A DNA stretch of 64,000 bases from Sanghuangporus weigelae (GCA_033182465.1 CP137329.1:620001-684000); one strand, 5' to 3'. Positions 23,418-34,070 are shown, counted from the first letter of the stretch. A program made the numbers and translations. Notes: generated from the sequence alone by a model not told the origin.

Positions 23418-25249
23418 ATGCAAACGCAAATGCCAGCGAGATTCCAAGCACCCCGGAAACGCATCCTCTCAAAGGAACAACTCGATGCTTTCCGGACCTC
23501 TCAAACACACCAGGACGTCATCTCGTACATCGAGACGCTCAATGAAGCTGTTGTCGGTGTCAAGTCTACGGATCCTTGCGTCGAATCCGAGGTGCGTTTA
23601 CTGCCCAGTACGCCGTTCAGGCGAACGTGCTTTCACAGTATTACAGGGGGAGCTGATTGATCGGATGGCAGGGCGTCAAGGCAGTTTTGGGTGTGTTAGA
23701 CGGCGTGGAAGAACTGGCGCGAAACACTCCCCCGGTTGATAACAAGGGCTCACGATTCGGGAATCCTGCCTTCCGGACGTTCTATGACAAGCTCGTTGAG
23801 GTCAGTCGTGGTTCATGGTATCCTGCATCCCCTTCACCGCGAGCGCTAACAAATAGCATTCAACGACTTTTTTTGTTTCGTTTAGAATTCGAAGTCGTTA
23901 CATGCGAAGATCCCCGGGCTGCTAGATGAAGCTGTAGTGGAGGTGTCAGTATACCTCAACGAGAGCTGGGGGAATCGGTCGCGAATTGACTATGGGAGTG
24001 GGATGGAGCTGAATTTCTTGTGCTGGCTGTACGTCTCGTGCCCTCGCCTCCTTCTTCCTTGCTGCTCCCGTCCTCTTGAGATTCCCAAGGCAACGCATAA
24101 GCTAACACACTAATAACGTCTTCTTCCTCAGACTATGCTTAGAACGGCTGGGAGTCTTTCAGGAGGGTGATCATAAGGCCCTCATCATTCGGGTCTTTTG
24201 GAGGTACGAAACCAACCTCTTCACACTACTTCTTTGCGTCGGAGTTCTCATCATTCTCCTTCCCGTTTTCATTCACGCTTTATCTCCGCATTTCTATGTA
24301 TGTGGTGTAGGTACATCGCTGTCATGCGTGTGCTGCAGAGCACGTACTGGCTAGAGCCAGCTGGGTCCCATGGCGTTTGGGGTTTGGACGACTATCACTT
24401 CCTTCCATTCCTCTTCGGCTCTGCGCAATTGCGAGGTGAGGAGCGGTTGTTTCTATGTATCTTATATCATATATGCATTTATGCGTACATTTCGGACTGG
24501 GAAATGATTACTGATTATTGATTATCGTCACATTATGTTTTGCCTTTGCCTTAGGCCACAGACACATCAAGCCGAAATCGATACACGACAAAGACGTCGT
24601 GGATGAATTTTCTAAAGATTACATGTATCTTGCTTGCATAAAATTCATCAACTCCGTGCGTCTCCATATTCTGTCTTCTTCATATTTTCGCTTCTTCCGT
24701 GCGCTTTATTGTGTTTCCGGACTGATATGCCTCATATACGTTTCTCGCAGATCAAGACCGCATCGTTACGATGGCACTCTCCGATGCTTGACGATATTTC
24801 AGGGGTAAGGAAGCTTTTTCTCTGTTTCGCTTCGTCTGCGTTCCACCGGGAGAAAGAAGGGCTCACAGATAAGCCTCGGCTAGGTGAAAACTTGGGATAA
24901 AGTGAACTCGGGGATGCTGAAGATGTACCGTGCGGAGGTGCTCGGAAAGCTGCCCGTGATCCAGCACTTTCTCTTCGGATCAATCCTCCCATACGACGGC
25001 CCTTCTTCAGGAGAAGATGACGAAGAAGACGAAGAAGAAGCGGTTGACGGAGAAAACGTGGACGATGCACACTGGGGCCACGCGCATGCGCACGGAGGGA
25101 GAGTCGGAGTCGGACAGCGAGAAGCTGGATGGGGCGATTGTTGCGGGATTCCTGTTCCTTCTGTGTTCGCCGCGGCAGCAGCTGACGCTGAGAAGCGCGA
25201 GGGACCGCGGTTACAAGGGCCGTCTGTGCGGCCTGTGCCGTTTGATTGA
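23418..25249 (+). CDS. rrd: Serine/threonine phosphatase 2A activator (PTPA family prolyl isomerase)
   Basis: The eight-exon model is 23418-23591, 23672-23800, 23886-24028, 24132-24203, 24311-24435, 24555-24655, 24751-24804 and 24884-25249; phases agree and give 387 aa. PTPA hallmarks include [45 protein letters not shown] and [10 protein letters not shown]. Family members are cytosolic/nuclear peptidyl-prolyl isomerases that help build active PP2A; fungi usually carry two forms, RRD1 and RRD2, and I cannot say which this is. The core is followed by an acidic, Gly/Ala-rich tail. The ATG at 23418 follows a leader that abuts the tail duplication. It appears intact. Confidence 0.93.
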
Positions 25250-25613
25250 AGGAAAGACAGGACGATCGATCGATCAACTGCTAGAAAGTCTATCAAAACT
25301 GAATTTGTATTTTATTTATGGACAAAAGATAGCCAGAAAAGTGTAGCATTTTTCATGTGTAATTTTTCATATTTTTTGTTGCGAGGTGATGGTAGCGGTA
25401 GCTAAATGGGCCGAAAGAGGAAGCCTGACCTGAGGTGAGGTGCTTCTTCTCTTGGTCTTGGGACGTTGACCTGACCATCGCCACACGTCACCTTCCGGAT
25501 GGATATTATCATTTTATTATTTAGATTATTTGTTATCCGCTCTTCCTCCCTTTCGCCTTTATAGCCGCCCTCACTCATGAGGGTATTTACAGCTTTCCTC
25601 TCCTTGCTGTCCT
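25250..25613 (+). promoter_or_regulatory. PTPA to F-box intergenic region with TATA-like box
   Basis: This 364-bp spacer has a C/T-rich stretch and TTTATAG near 25557-25563, about 50 bp upstream of the F-box ATG. Confidence 0.4.
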
Positions 25614-27820
25614 ATGGCTATTGCTATGGCTTTGTGTAGTTCTGCTTCTCGGGCGAGGGCAACTCTCGATGACTTGCCGACAGAGCTCCTAGTCAAGATC
25701 ATCCTCGAACTCGACTGGCGCTCTGTCCTTCGTTTGCAGCTCGTCAGTATATGCTTGCGCTTTCTCGATACAACGTTATATTGACGGGTGTAATAGGTGA
25801 ACAGCGCGTTCAACGAAATCGTAACCACGCATCTAGCAGTCCAATACCACATCGAGCTCGGCATTTCGGGCATGGTCGACGGTCCTCCTATCCCATACGC
25901 TCCCTTCTCCACAGACGAACGTCTCCGCCGTCTGCGGGTCTACCAATCCCGGTGGAAGCACTTCGACTTCAAGCGCGCGCAGACTGTGCGCAAGGTCACC
26001 GGCAGCGTGTGGGAGCTCGCGTCTGGCGTCCTCGCTCAGGGTGTCTCGACATCCGTCGCAGAGCACATAGGGCGCACCGCCGTGCGCAAGCTGCTCTTCA
26101 CCCGACTCCCCTCCAGCGCGCGCGTCGAGTCCAGAACGCGCGAATGGACGCACGAGTATCCCGATTTCGCGATTCGCGATTTCACGATGGACCCGACGCA
26201 GGACCTGCTCGTGCTCCTCCGCGAGAGCTCCGGCAGCGGTGGCACCCACGCACACGGCGGCAGCATTCACGGTGGTGGCGGCGGCGGGGATGATATGAAC
26301 CAGGCTGAGATCCACCTCCGGAGCCTCCGCACAAGCGAGAAACACGCTGATGCCAAGCTCGGCGTGCTGGTGCATGGCTTACATGGTGGCACCACCCGCG
26401 CGACGTCGCATAGTTTGCAGATATGCCAAGACAGGCTTGCTATCTTGCACAAAGCGCGTGCAGGACACTGGCCTGAGAAGCTCGTTGTGTATGATTGGAA
26501 GAAGGGGAAGCTCCTTTTCGTGAGTTCCATGAATATGCATATACATATACTTTAGCCCCAGCACCCTTGGATGTGAAAAAAAGTTAACTGACTGCGTATA
26601 TGTATATGCAGGAGATATCATTCTGCGGAATCATGTCGTACGCCTTCCTCACGCCCCAGCACCTCCTTTTTGCCGTGCAGCCCTTCAACGTGATGCCTGC
26701 GTGCCACGGGGACCACCAGCCGAGGCTGATAATATGCGATATCGACTATACTGCCGCGCTCAGTCCCTCAGGCCACCCGGAATCGTATGCGGCGATTTGC
26801 GAGTTCCATCTCCCCGAGCTGAAGCAATACGCTGACGTGGTGGATATACTCATTCGCACTGACCCCGTACCGAGCTCATCGCCGACCTCTTGCTCTTCTT
26901 CTTACTCTTCTGGGGCTGGGAAGGGTTCTTGTTATGAACCGAGTGGTGGATTGTTACCCCCGCCGCCAGCGTTCTCTACGGCGCCGAGTAATAGGTTGTT
27001 CGTGATATCGATGCAAGTCGAGACCGTTCCCGACGACATGGGCGACCATCGCGCCTCGGAGTCGCTTACACTTGGGCTATTCGTTCCACTCTCCACCTTC
27101 CTCCCTTTTCTTTTCTCAGTCACTGAGCCCGAGATCATTCGAGCCAACTCCGACTCCGAGGAGTCTCTCTACTTCGGGGACTTCACCGCCCGTCCTTTGC
27201 GGCGAATAGCCGTCCAAGCGCAAGATTGGCTTATGAAGAAGGATAACGATGGCGAAGGTAGAGGGGGCGCGAGAGCGCTGTTGGTTCCCGGCGCGGAGAA
27301 CGTCTGGGTGTGCAATGTGTTTGGGATGCGCGTGGCGTATGCGCTTGAGCCGAGAGATGCTGTCGCCCCACTTGCGCCGCGGCATGTTGCAGTGCTGGAT
27401 TTTAACGCGGACGCGTTGCGTCGGGATCAGGCTAGGCAGCGGAAACAACAAATGCAAGAACGACACGACTCATCGGGTAACCCCAAAGATTCTGCTCCAC
27501 AGGACTCAGAGGACCTAGAGACACTAGAGAACGAATCCAAAGCGCTCGTAGAAGATTACCTCGAACCAGGGACGCTCGAAGTCGGCCGTTGTGGAATATT
27601 CGAGGAGGATGTGACGACGAGCTTACCTTACCGCCGGACTGTGCTCCGCGAGAAGGTGCGCTTTCATGGTGTCATGTTGACGGAGGATAATATCATATTT
27701 GTTAATGTAAGTGAAAGAGTTTCTCCTCAGGAGTCGGATGCTAATGGTTTGGGTTGGTTTGGTTTGATATGTCGTTTGTAGCAGCGTGCGCCGAGGGAAT
27801 ACGAAGTTCTGACTCTTTGA
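25614..27820 (+). CDS. F-box domain protein
   Basis: The four-exon model is 25614-25742, 25797-26519, 26612-27706 and 27782-27820; phases agree and give 661 aa. Residues ~18-60 form an F-box (LDDLPTELLVKIILELDWRSVLRLQLV), split by the first intron as is common in agaricomycete F-box genes. The rest is a long domain with WKHFDFK, FTMDPTQDLLVLL and EISFCGIMSYAFLTPQHLLF, typical of the expanded mushroom F-box families, plus Gly/His- and Ser-rich insertions. The F-box binds Skp1 in SCF ubiquitin ligases; the target is unknown. It appears intact. Confidence 0.88.
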
Positions 27821-29739
27821 GTCCGACTACCCTGCTCAGTTATTTCATTCATCCGTTTTTTATTCACGACAATTCGATAATTCAGTCATTCAACAGCAGT
27901 CCAAACCATCGAGATACCACATCATCGTTTCATTCTTCCTCGCAGGCGATACTAGATATACCCACCCAGTCAACCCCACTCAGTCCAGTCCAGCTCATCT
28001 CTTCTGTACCACAGCAACAACACCATATCGTAGTACACATCCACATTCTTAAGCAAGCACTAACTTGTAGATCACCGCATTTTCGTATTCATCTCCGTAG
28101 TCTTACGTACATCATGTAGACCCCAGCTCCATACTGCACTACTGTTATTCAACGCTATTGAACAAAATTGTTTGGCAACGTATTCAGTCTCACGCCTCCG
28201 GTAATTCTTGTTTTTTCGTACTTGTGTTTTTTTTTGGTCGTTTGTCGTTTGTCTTGCTCAGTGTTACTGCGTTACGTTATTTCGTTTCGTTTCGTTCCTT
28301 GTATACATGTCATGTTCTCACTGCATCATTCCTCTCTTTCCTCCGATCGATCGTTCAAGCGTACTCATCAATGCCGCCGTCGGTCGCTGTCTATGTGCTT
28401 CGCTTTGCAATTTCACTTTTATTCGTCCCCGTTTCATTTCATTCAATTCTGCGAGGATTCATCACCGAACATTATTGTTTGTTTGTCTGTCATACGATAC
28501 CGTACATGCGTACTGTACGTGCGCACAGACATATCCAGCTGGGTATGTAATGTATTGCACCGAACTGTACTGTAAGGCGTATCTGAGTCTGTCGTAAGGC
28601 AATCCCGCAGGCACGTCGAAACGAAGTGATAATCACTGGCGAAAACGCGTGGGGCAACCGACGCATGCTGCTGATACATGGTCCTAGTGAAAGACACTGA
28701 ATAAATTGCTAAAATTAATGATTTGAAAAGTCGTGATGAATAGGGATTCCATTTCGTACACCGACGAATGTACATGTATATAGTATGTTTTTTCTGTGTT
28801 CGTATATAGTTATAGACAGTCACCTCCACTGCCATATCCCTTTCCGTCACCCTTCTCAGAAGAGGCTTCTTATGTACAACTCTAGTATTTTGAAGCGGGA
28901 ACCCAGTATCCCTGCGCACATATACTCGTAAATACTTGTCTGATGTGCAATACAAATCTTACTCAAAATAAAATAAAATAGTATGTTGTTGCGCTGCTGC
29001 TTGTGGCTTGGCGGTCCAGACTGCTTGAATGATGAATTTGTCCAAGGTCATTCCGAAACTAGTGAGCTTGGAACGACACAATGACAAAATACATCGTATA
29101 GACGCGAAGGAACTGCTAAGTCTGCAGCAGAGAACGTATCCTGCCGACCAAAAAAGAAAAAAAAAATCGATTTTGAGATAAAGAGAAAGCACAGTAACCC
29201 GACTCCAACTTGTCTATCAGTCCCTCCATGTATATGTGAAAGAAAAAAGCAGAAGGAATTGACAGACCTAGCGTAGGCGGATTTCAGTGTTCACTGATAT
29301 ATTGCAACACTGAACTCGGCAAAAACAGGAGTGCCAGTGTTTCCCCAGCTGTGGTCTTGAGAGCATGGCAGAATATACAGGGAAAGAGGAAACAGATTTG
29401 GTATGCGAGTCTGCAGCGGATAGCGCATCTGCTGACAAGAAAGCGGCTGAGAAGAAAACAAACAAATAAAAACGGAAGCATGAAAAAAATACAGCAATTG
29501 CTCCCGATGGCGACTTGTCTATCAATCTCTCCGTGTGAAAGCACCATACAGGAGTGATGTACCCAGCGTAAAGGGGTCTGTCTGATCATCAAGTGTAGAT
29601 TGTTCGAATATAATGATGAACGAGTCAGATACACGAATGTCAGTGTTTCCTCGGTAGGGGAATGGATCTCGTCCCGAAGGGCACACCCTGACGATCATAC
29701 GTACTGATACGTTCTCATTCTGCCGAAACTACGCCTTGT
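27821..29739. other. Gene-free stretch, pyrimidine-rich then AT-rich
   Basis: Overlapping frames at 28158-28597 are hydrophobic products of T/C-rich DNA and are not believable as genes. Two related segments (about 29000-29240 and 29300-29560), each ending with CTTGTCTATCA, suggest an old tandem duplication. Confidence 0.4.
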
Positions 29740-29945
29740 GAATCCGCAGATCATTGATAACAGAGACATACTGGAGCAAGTGACAATAACAAGATCCACT
29801 CTAGTGTAGGTACATTGGGGGAATGTATCCTGAGATCAGACGATGGTGACAATATGTCTCTGTCTCTTGCCGAGCGAAGCCAGGCCATAAAGCATTTCTC
29901 CTGGCTCTGGTGACAGTACGCCGCACTGTAAGTGGTGATAGGCAA
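29740..29945 (-). pseudogene. Relic of the K (Crinkler/kinase-like) family
   Basis: The minus strand matches exon 2 of K1/K2 around the intron-1 acceptor (TACAGTGCGGCG), and IHSPNVP corresponds to RSYFPNGP. It is decayed and short. Element A1 lies 57 bp to its right. Confidence 0.6.
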
Positions 29946-30352
29946 CGTTCATGCAACTCGCGATCGTTCCCATGATACCGCTTATAGGAAATCCTGTCGG
30001 AGTGAAAGGATCCGCTCAAAAACTCGCATCAGGATCGACACGATCAACAGATCTACACGATCAGCTTTCCAAACGCGACCGGTAACCAAGCCAGCTATCA
30101 AAGGCCCAAGCAATCGAGCGGCCTAGGCAACAGTAACCCGTTACCACCCGAGCGCTAGAAGCACCGAAGCGGATACGTAATCCCGTTAACAGCTAACACC
30201 GCCGACCGCCTATTACCGCGGACTACCACTCTAACGCCGCCGACCAAGCAACCAGAGCGACCTCGATCAAAAGAAGCGATCAAACTTCTTAGAAGTCCAG
30301 AAGCACAACTACTAAAGCCTAAACGCTAAAAGGCTAAAGGCTAATAAGGTTT

Positions 30353-30994
30353 ATGGAGACCTCACTGGCATTTCAGCACTGTCAAGTCTGTGCACGAGTT
30401 TACATGGTCCTTTATGAAGTATACTACTTAGTATGCACGGCAACGGTTGGTACGCGTGACTGTCACATCGAAACCGAGCGACACCTTCAGGATACAATGC
30501 ATTCCAATCCACCAAGCCCAATAGTACCCAAGAAACGAGAGGAACTCACGATCACAACTCGGACCCCTCGAACTGCGAACCCGATAACTTGGAGAATGAT
30601 TGGATGGTATAGACCGGAGTTGCACACACCATGTCCAGCATCTACGATACAGGCAAACCTTTATTTACCGAGAGATGCGAACCTGGAAACCAAGCAATTA
30701 CAACTCCTTATACAACGAAGGATATGGCGCTACATTCGAGATATACGATACGAAGGCAAAGCATGGCTAGTCACCAGAACCCAGCAGAACCCACCAGCAG
30801 AGCTTATGCAGTTCATGATATGCCTTGGACCATACTCTACACCGACCCGACACCTTAACACTGACGTGCGAGTTATGCTTACCCTCGCTGGACCTCGAGA
30901 TGAATTCCGAAGAATCACATACCGAGCAGCCTACATCGCTCCAAGAGCAAAGATGCCACTCAATGACGGCAATGACATCGTTATGGAGTACTGA
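30353..30994 (+). CDS. ORF213 in U3 of A1 5' LTR
   Basis: This 213-codon ORF starts METSLAFQHCQVCARVY and lies entirely inside U3. The protein is basic, with no clear signal peptide; WRMIGWYRPE, LYLPRDANLETKQLQLL and MQFMICLGPYS are notable segments. No family was recognised. The same frame is open in all five LTRs with this region intact, including the diverged solo LTR at 61610-63104, where about 16 of 20 codon differences are silent. That pattern implies selection for the protein. The predicted RNA start lies downstream of this copy, so the genomic RNA would carry the ORF only through the 3' LTR. Confidence 0.6.
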   Translation: METSLAFQHCQVCARVYMVLYEVYYLVCTATVGTRDCHIETERHLQDTMHSNPPSPIVPKKREELTITTRTPRTANPITWRMIGWYRPELHTPCPASTIQANLYLPRDANLETKQLQLLIQRRIWRYIRDIRYEGKAWLVTRTQQNPPAELMQFMICLGPYSTPTRHLNTDVRVMLTLAGPRDEFRRITYRAAYIAPRAKMPLNDGNDIVMEY

Positions 30995-31209
30995 CAGTGG
31001 AGCATTCCATATCGGAGCACCACCTCTATTGTCTCAGTCAGCAACTCCAAAGAATTCTGTCATAGTGGAGACGACCTTACAAAGATTGGAGCAAAGTGGA
31101 GCGAAGCGCAGCAGGATGACAAAGGAACAGATGTAATGGTGGAGGAAAGTGGAGTAAAGTGGAGACAGGATGAGTAAGAAATAGGACGGAAAATGGAATA
31201 TCTGGGAGC

Positions 31210-31216
31210 ATAAATA
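31210..31216 (+). promoter_or_regulatory. A1 LTR TATA box
   Basis: ATAAATA lies 34 nt upstream of 31244, the first base of the 12-nt segment complementary to the primer-binding site. This supports 31244 as the RNA start. Confidence 0.7.
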
Positions 31217-31516
31217 GTTGTAGGATTAGGCCCTCATTTCCCCATCTTTCGATCCTCTTAACACACTGGTGTAAAGCTTGCCCTACAGCGAGCTATTACT
31301 GTGTGCTTTGTACTATCACGCCTCTTGGAAATCCCAATCTGCTTTACTATTACCTCGTATCTGAAAGCATCCATAACTCGGACAGTGACTAAGAAGGCTA
31401 GTAAGGGACCGCGTGGTACAGCCAGACGTGGGTAGATAAGATCACCTCTGCACAACACACCGCTGCTTAGGCAAAAGGATTGAACCGGTGTAACCCCGGG
31501 CCTACTCCCTAACATT

Positions 31517-31528
31517 GGATCGAAAGAT
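31517..31528 (+). other. A1 primer-binding site (self-priming type)
   Basis: GGATCGAAAGAT, two bases inside the 5' LTR, is exactly complementary to ATCTTTCGATCC at 31244-31255, the predicted 5' end of the element RNA. This is the Tf1/sushi arrangement, in which the RNA primes itself. No tRNA 3' end match was noted. Confidence 0.7.
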
Positions 31529-31913
31529 CACTCGCTAGTTTTACCACCACCTCTCACGGGCAAGGTTCTTGGCTAGTGTTTTATCGAGGCGAGGACCGTC
31601 GACCTCAAGTCCCTATCGACGTCACTAGTTTCGAGACTAGTACCCATATCGAATCCTCAGGACAAGTGCACATCCTGGAGAACGACAAACCCGATTCACT
31701 TAAATCACATATCTACTATCATAACCCCTACAACGACGAAGTGTACCTAATAGCAAAGGCATCTGGTAGCCCTGCAGTTGGGAGCACGCAAACAACAACC
31801 ACGAAAGTAGCAGCAGTCCCTTCCACTATTGCTACATTCGACGAGAAAGGAACTACTTGGTTAACAGCACCAAGGAACAATAACCCTGAAGCATCAGGCG
31901 AGAAACGAAGTTC
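31529..31913 (+). other. A1 ATG-free leader with an open frame
   Basis: No ATG occurs on the plus strand from 31196 to 31913. A frame is open from the primer site to 31917 (SWLVFYRGEDRRPQ) but has no ATG. It is best read as an untranslated leader, or as a non-AUG extension. Confidence 0.5.
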
Positions 31914-32948
31914 ATGAACCGATCAGGAAACGCCAACAACAGAAGTAACGGTCATCGAACGAACGAACGGGCGAACGATAATCAAACAAGGTTCACACCT
32001 AGATCCCTCGACGAACGAGTTCAACATATCACCAACAGGCTACGTAGTCTGGAAAGCGATCACGACATACTATACGCGACAACGAACCACAGCATATTGT
32101 ATCCACCAGTGATCAGAAGGCTACAAGAAAGGGTTGAAAGACTGGAAGAACGAACTGCAAACACGGGGCAGTCAAACAGTCTACCAACCGGAGCATACGC
32201 GACAGCAGTAGGAGATCGATTCGAAGCACTCGAAACAACTACTCGAAGAATTGGAGCACAGGTAGCAGCTCTAGAGAGATATACTCTGGAATTGGATCGA
32301 GCAGCAGGGGCACTCAATCAACGGGTCATAGACGGAAACGGAGTACTTGACCGAGAGCTCAACGCTATCCGAAACAGGATTACTGCTCAGGAACAACAAC
32401 TACAGACAATCGAGACGAGAGTCGGAGAGCTTAACAGGACAGCTCTAGATCAACCAAGGATTGTTCAAGACATCCATAACCTGCGAGAAGCCCTACTCCA
32501 ACTAGGACAAACAATCGAGTCGAGTCAACGCACCTACGCAGCTATACTCACATCGGTACAGACAACCGAAACTACCTCAAGGAACATACTCGAACACGCT
32601 CAACGAATTCGAGAAGTAGCTCAGTCAGCACAACGCTGGGAATACTTTCTACCAAGAGAGAGGGCCCAACAGGAACAGAGTTCTGACGAATCAGTGTCCT
32701 CAGACGAAGAAGCATCACGAAGGCCATTCTTACTCAGAACCCCACCTCGAACGGTTATCATCCAAGTACCAACAGTACCTGCAGTACCAGCAAGTGGTTC
32801 AGTAGCAACCCAAGCGCCAGAGAATCCACCACCACCATCCTATTCACCACCAGCAGTGCCCATAAGCACTTACGATCATGTCGACAACCGACCAGAAGGT
32901 GCAAGCACTGGAGCAGCAACTACAGACTCTTCAGACACAACTCTCTAA
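31914..32948 (+). CDS. A1 ORF344, coiled-coil protein before gag
   Basis: This starts at the first ATG of the predicted RNA. Residues ~25-245 are rich in heptad-like leucines and charged residues (IRRLQERVERLEERT, AQEQQLQTIETRVGELN), predicting long coiled coils. A Ser/acidic stretch and a proline-rich tail (PPPPSYSPPAVP) follow. The PPPPSY stretch recalls PPxY-like late-domain motifs, but that is speculative. No zinc knuckle or membrane segment is seen. It overlaps the gag start by 71 bp in another frame. It may be an extra structural protein or a gag-derived partner. Confidence 0.65.
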   Translation: MNRSGNANNRSNGHRTNERANDNQTRFTPRSLDERVQHITNRLRSLESDHDILYATTNHSILYPPVIRRLQERVERLEERTANTGQSNSLPTGAYATAVGDRFEALETTTRRIGAQVAALERYTLELDRAAGALNQRVIDGNGVLDRELNAIRNRITAQEQQLQTIETRVGELNRTALDQPRIVQDIHNLREALLQLGQTIESSQRTYAAILTSVQTTETTSRNILEHAQRIREVAQSAQRWEYFLPRERAQQEQSSDESVSSDEEASRRPFLLRTPPRTVIIQVPTVPAVPASGSVATQAPENPPPPSYSPPAVPISTYDHVDNRPEGASTGAATTDSSDTTL

Positions 32949-33966
32949 ACACAGCATCAAGCTTCCGAAGTACTATGGCAAGCGAAGCGAAGATATTGAT
33001 CTGTGGATTAGTCGATGTATCTCGAAGCTGGCACAGCATGGAGTCAAGGATGAGGAGGAGATCGCAAAGAGCCTATTTGCGGCACTAGAAGGCGACAGCT
33101 ACGATTGGTTTGCAGAGAAGAATACCCTAACATCATTCGATGCCAATGGGAAACTGAAACCAGTACCTGCGATTATCGCTGCAACAAATGGAATGTTCGC
33201 ATCACTCAAGGACATGCTGAACTGGATGAGGATCCGAGCAGGACATCCGATCATTGGAGAACAGGAAGCCCTATTCCAACTACTATGCATCCAGCAGAAA
33301 GGAGCAAGCATTAGGGCGTACAACGACGAGTTCCGACGACTCAAAGCACGAGCACCAGACACGATGGATAAGCAGATGCTCAAGTACATCTATGTCAAAG
33401 GACTAGACATGTGGGTCAAACGACGAGTCGAATCTGTACAACCCGACGCTTTCGAGAAGAACGACCTCGATGCATGGATGGAATGGACAAGCAACCTAGC
33501 AAACTCTGATGCCAGGCAAAGGCTCATGGGTAGTCAAACATACACCCCGAGATTCAAATCGAACGGACAGTCATCTTTCCGACCACCAGTACAAACAACG
33601 AAACGAGATCCAGACGCCATGGATGTAGATGCACTCCGAGGCTTGCCGAAGAAGGGAGGCAAATGCTACAACTGTGAAAAGTCAGGACATTACGCAAAGG
33701 ATTGCAAGGCACCAAGGAAGCAAAAGGGTTCTTCCTCTAAGCGGCCGAAGAAGACTAATGGTGTAAAACGGAGGACGATGACAACACGAACAATCGATTT
33801 CAAGGAAACATGTCCCGATCCACACTGCCGAAGGCCAGTCCACTACGATCATGTAGCATGGGCTAAAGGCGACGAATCAGCAGGATGGACTTGCAAGCAT
33901 GACGAAGAATATCGAAACAACATTCGCAAATCCCTAGCAAGTAAAGAGCAACAGGGAAAAGATTAA
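32878..33966 (+). CDS. A1 gag
   Basis: A 362-aa Gag. A coiled N-terminus leads into IKLPKYYGKRSEDIDLWISR and the capsid-like retrotransposon-gag segment (LFAALEGDSYDWFAEKN to RRVESVQPD). A CCHC knuckle, CYNCEKSGHYAKDC, lies near residues 263-276. A second Cys/His cluster (CPDPHC…HYDH…C…H, ~312-350) is unusual. It would assemble the particle and bind RNA. GGGAAAA lies two codons before its stop. Confidence 0.9.
   Translation: MSTTDQKVQALEQQLQTLQTQLSKHSIKLPKYYGKRSEDIDLWISRCISKLAQHGVKDEEEIAKSLFAALEGDSYDWFAEKNTLTSFDANGKLKPVPAIIAATNGMFASLKDMLNWMRIRAGHPIIGEQEALFQLLCIQQKGASIRAYNDEFRRLKARAPDTMDKQMLKYIYVKGLDMWVKRRVESVQPDAFEKNDLDAWMEWTSNLANSDARQRLMGSQTYTPRFKSNGQSSFRPPVQTTKRDPDAMDVDALRGLPKKGGKCYNCEKSGHYAKDCKAPRKQKGSSSKRPKKTNGVKRRTMTTRTIDFKETCPDPHCRRPVHYDHVAWAKGDESAGWTCKHDEEYRNNIRKSLASKEQQGKD
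33954..33960 (+). promoter_or_regulatory. A1 gag-pol slippery heptamer
   Basis: In the gag frame the bases read G GGA AAA, the X XXY YYZ pattern of minus-one frameshifting. The pol frame (-1 relative to gag) is open from 33945, so slipping here would continue into pol. A downstream stem or pseudoknot was not modelled. Confidence 0.55.
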
Positions 33967-34070
33967 GACCTCCATCGAACGAGACTGCGCGATGTGAGTG
34001 TGACAAGGGTGACGAGAAAGGTTTCAACAACCAGTGTTTCAAACCTCCTGGGTTCAACCCCAGTGAAGCG

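Larger units (their letters stand above)
30003..31514 (+). repeat. A1 5' LTR
   Basis: It begins TGAAAGGATCC and ends CTCCCTAACA. U3 is about 30003-31243 and R-U5 about 31244-31514, set by the TATA box at 31210 and the primer-site complement at 31244. AAGTGGAG-type purine words repeat at 31088-31165, upstream of the TATA box. Confidence 0.96.

Noticed and set aside
28158-28597. Three overlapping ~130-codon plus-strand frames
   Set aside because: Hydrophobic translations of T/C-rich DNA in all three frames; no splice or domain support.
31258-31515. Antisense 85-codon frame across R-U5 of each LTR
   Set aside because: It is a shadow of the LTR end, ends at the LTR terminus, and has no splice or promoter support.
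31576-31917. 113-codon frame in the A1 leader as a normal gene
   Set aside because: It has no ATG at all, and the whole surrounding leader is free of ATGs, which suggests untranslated RNA.
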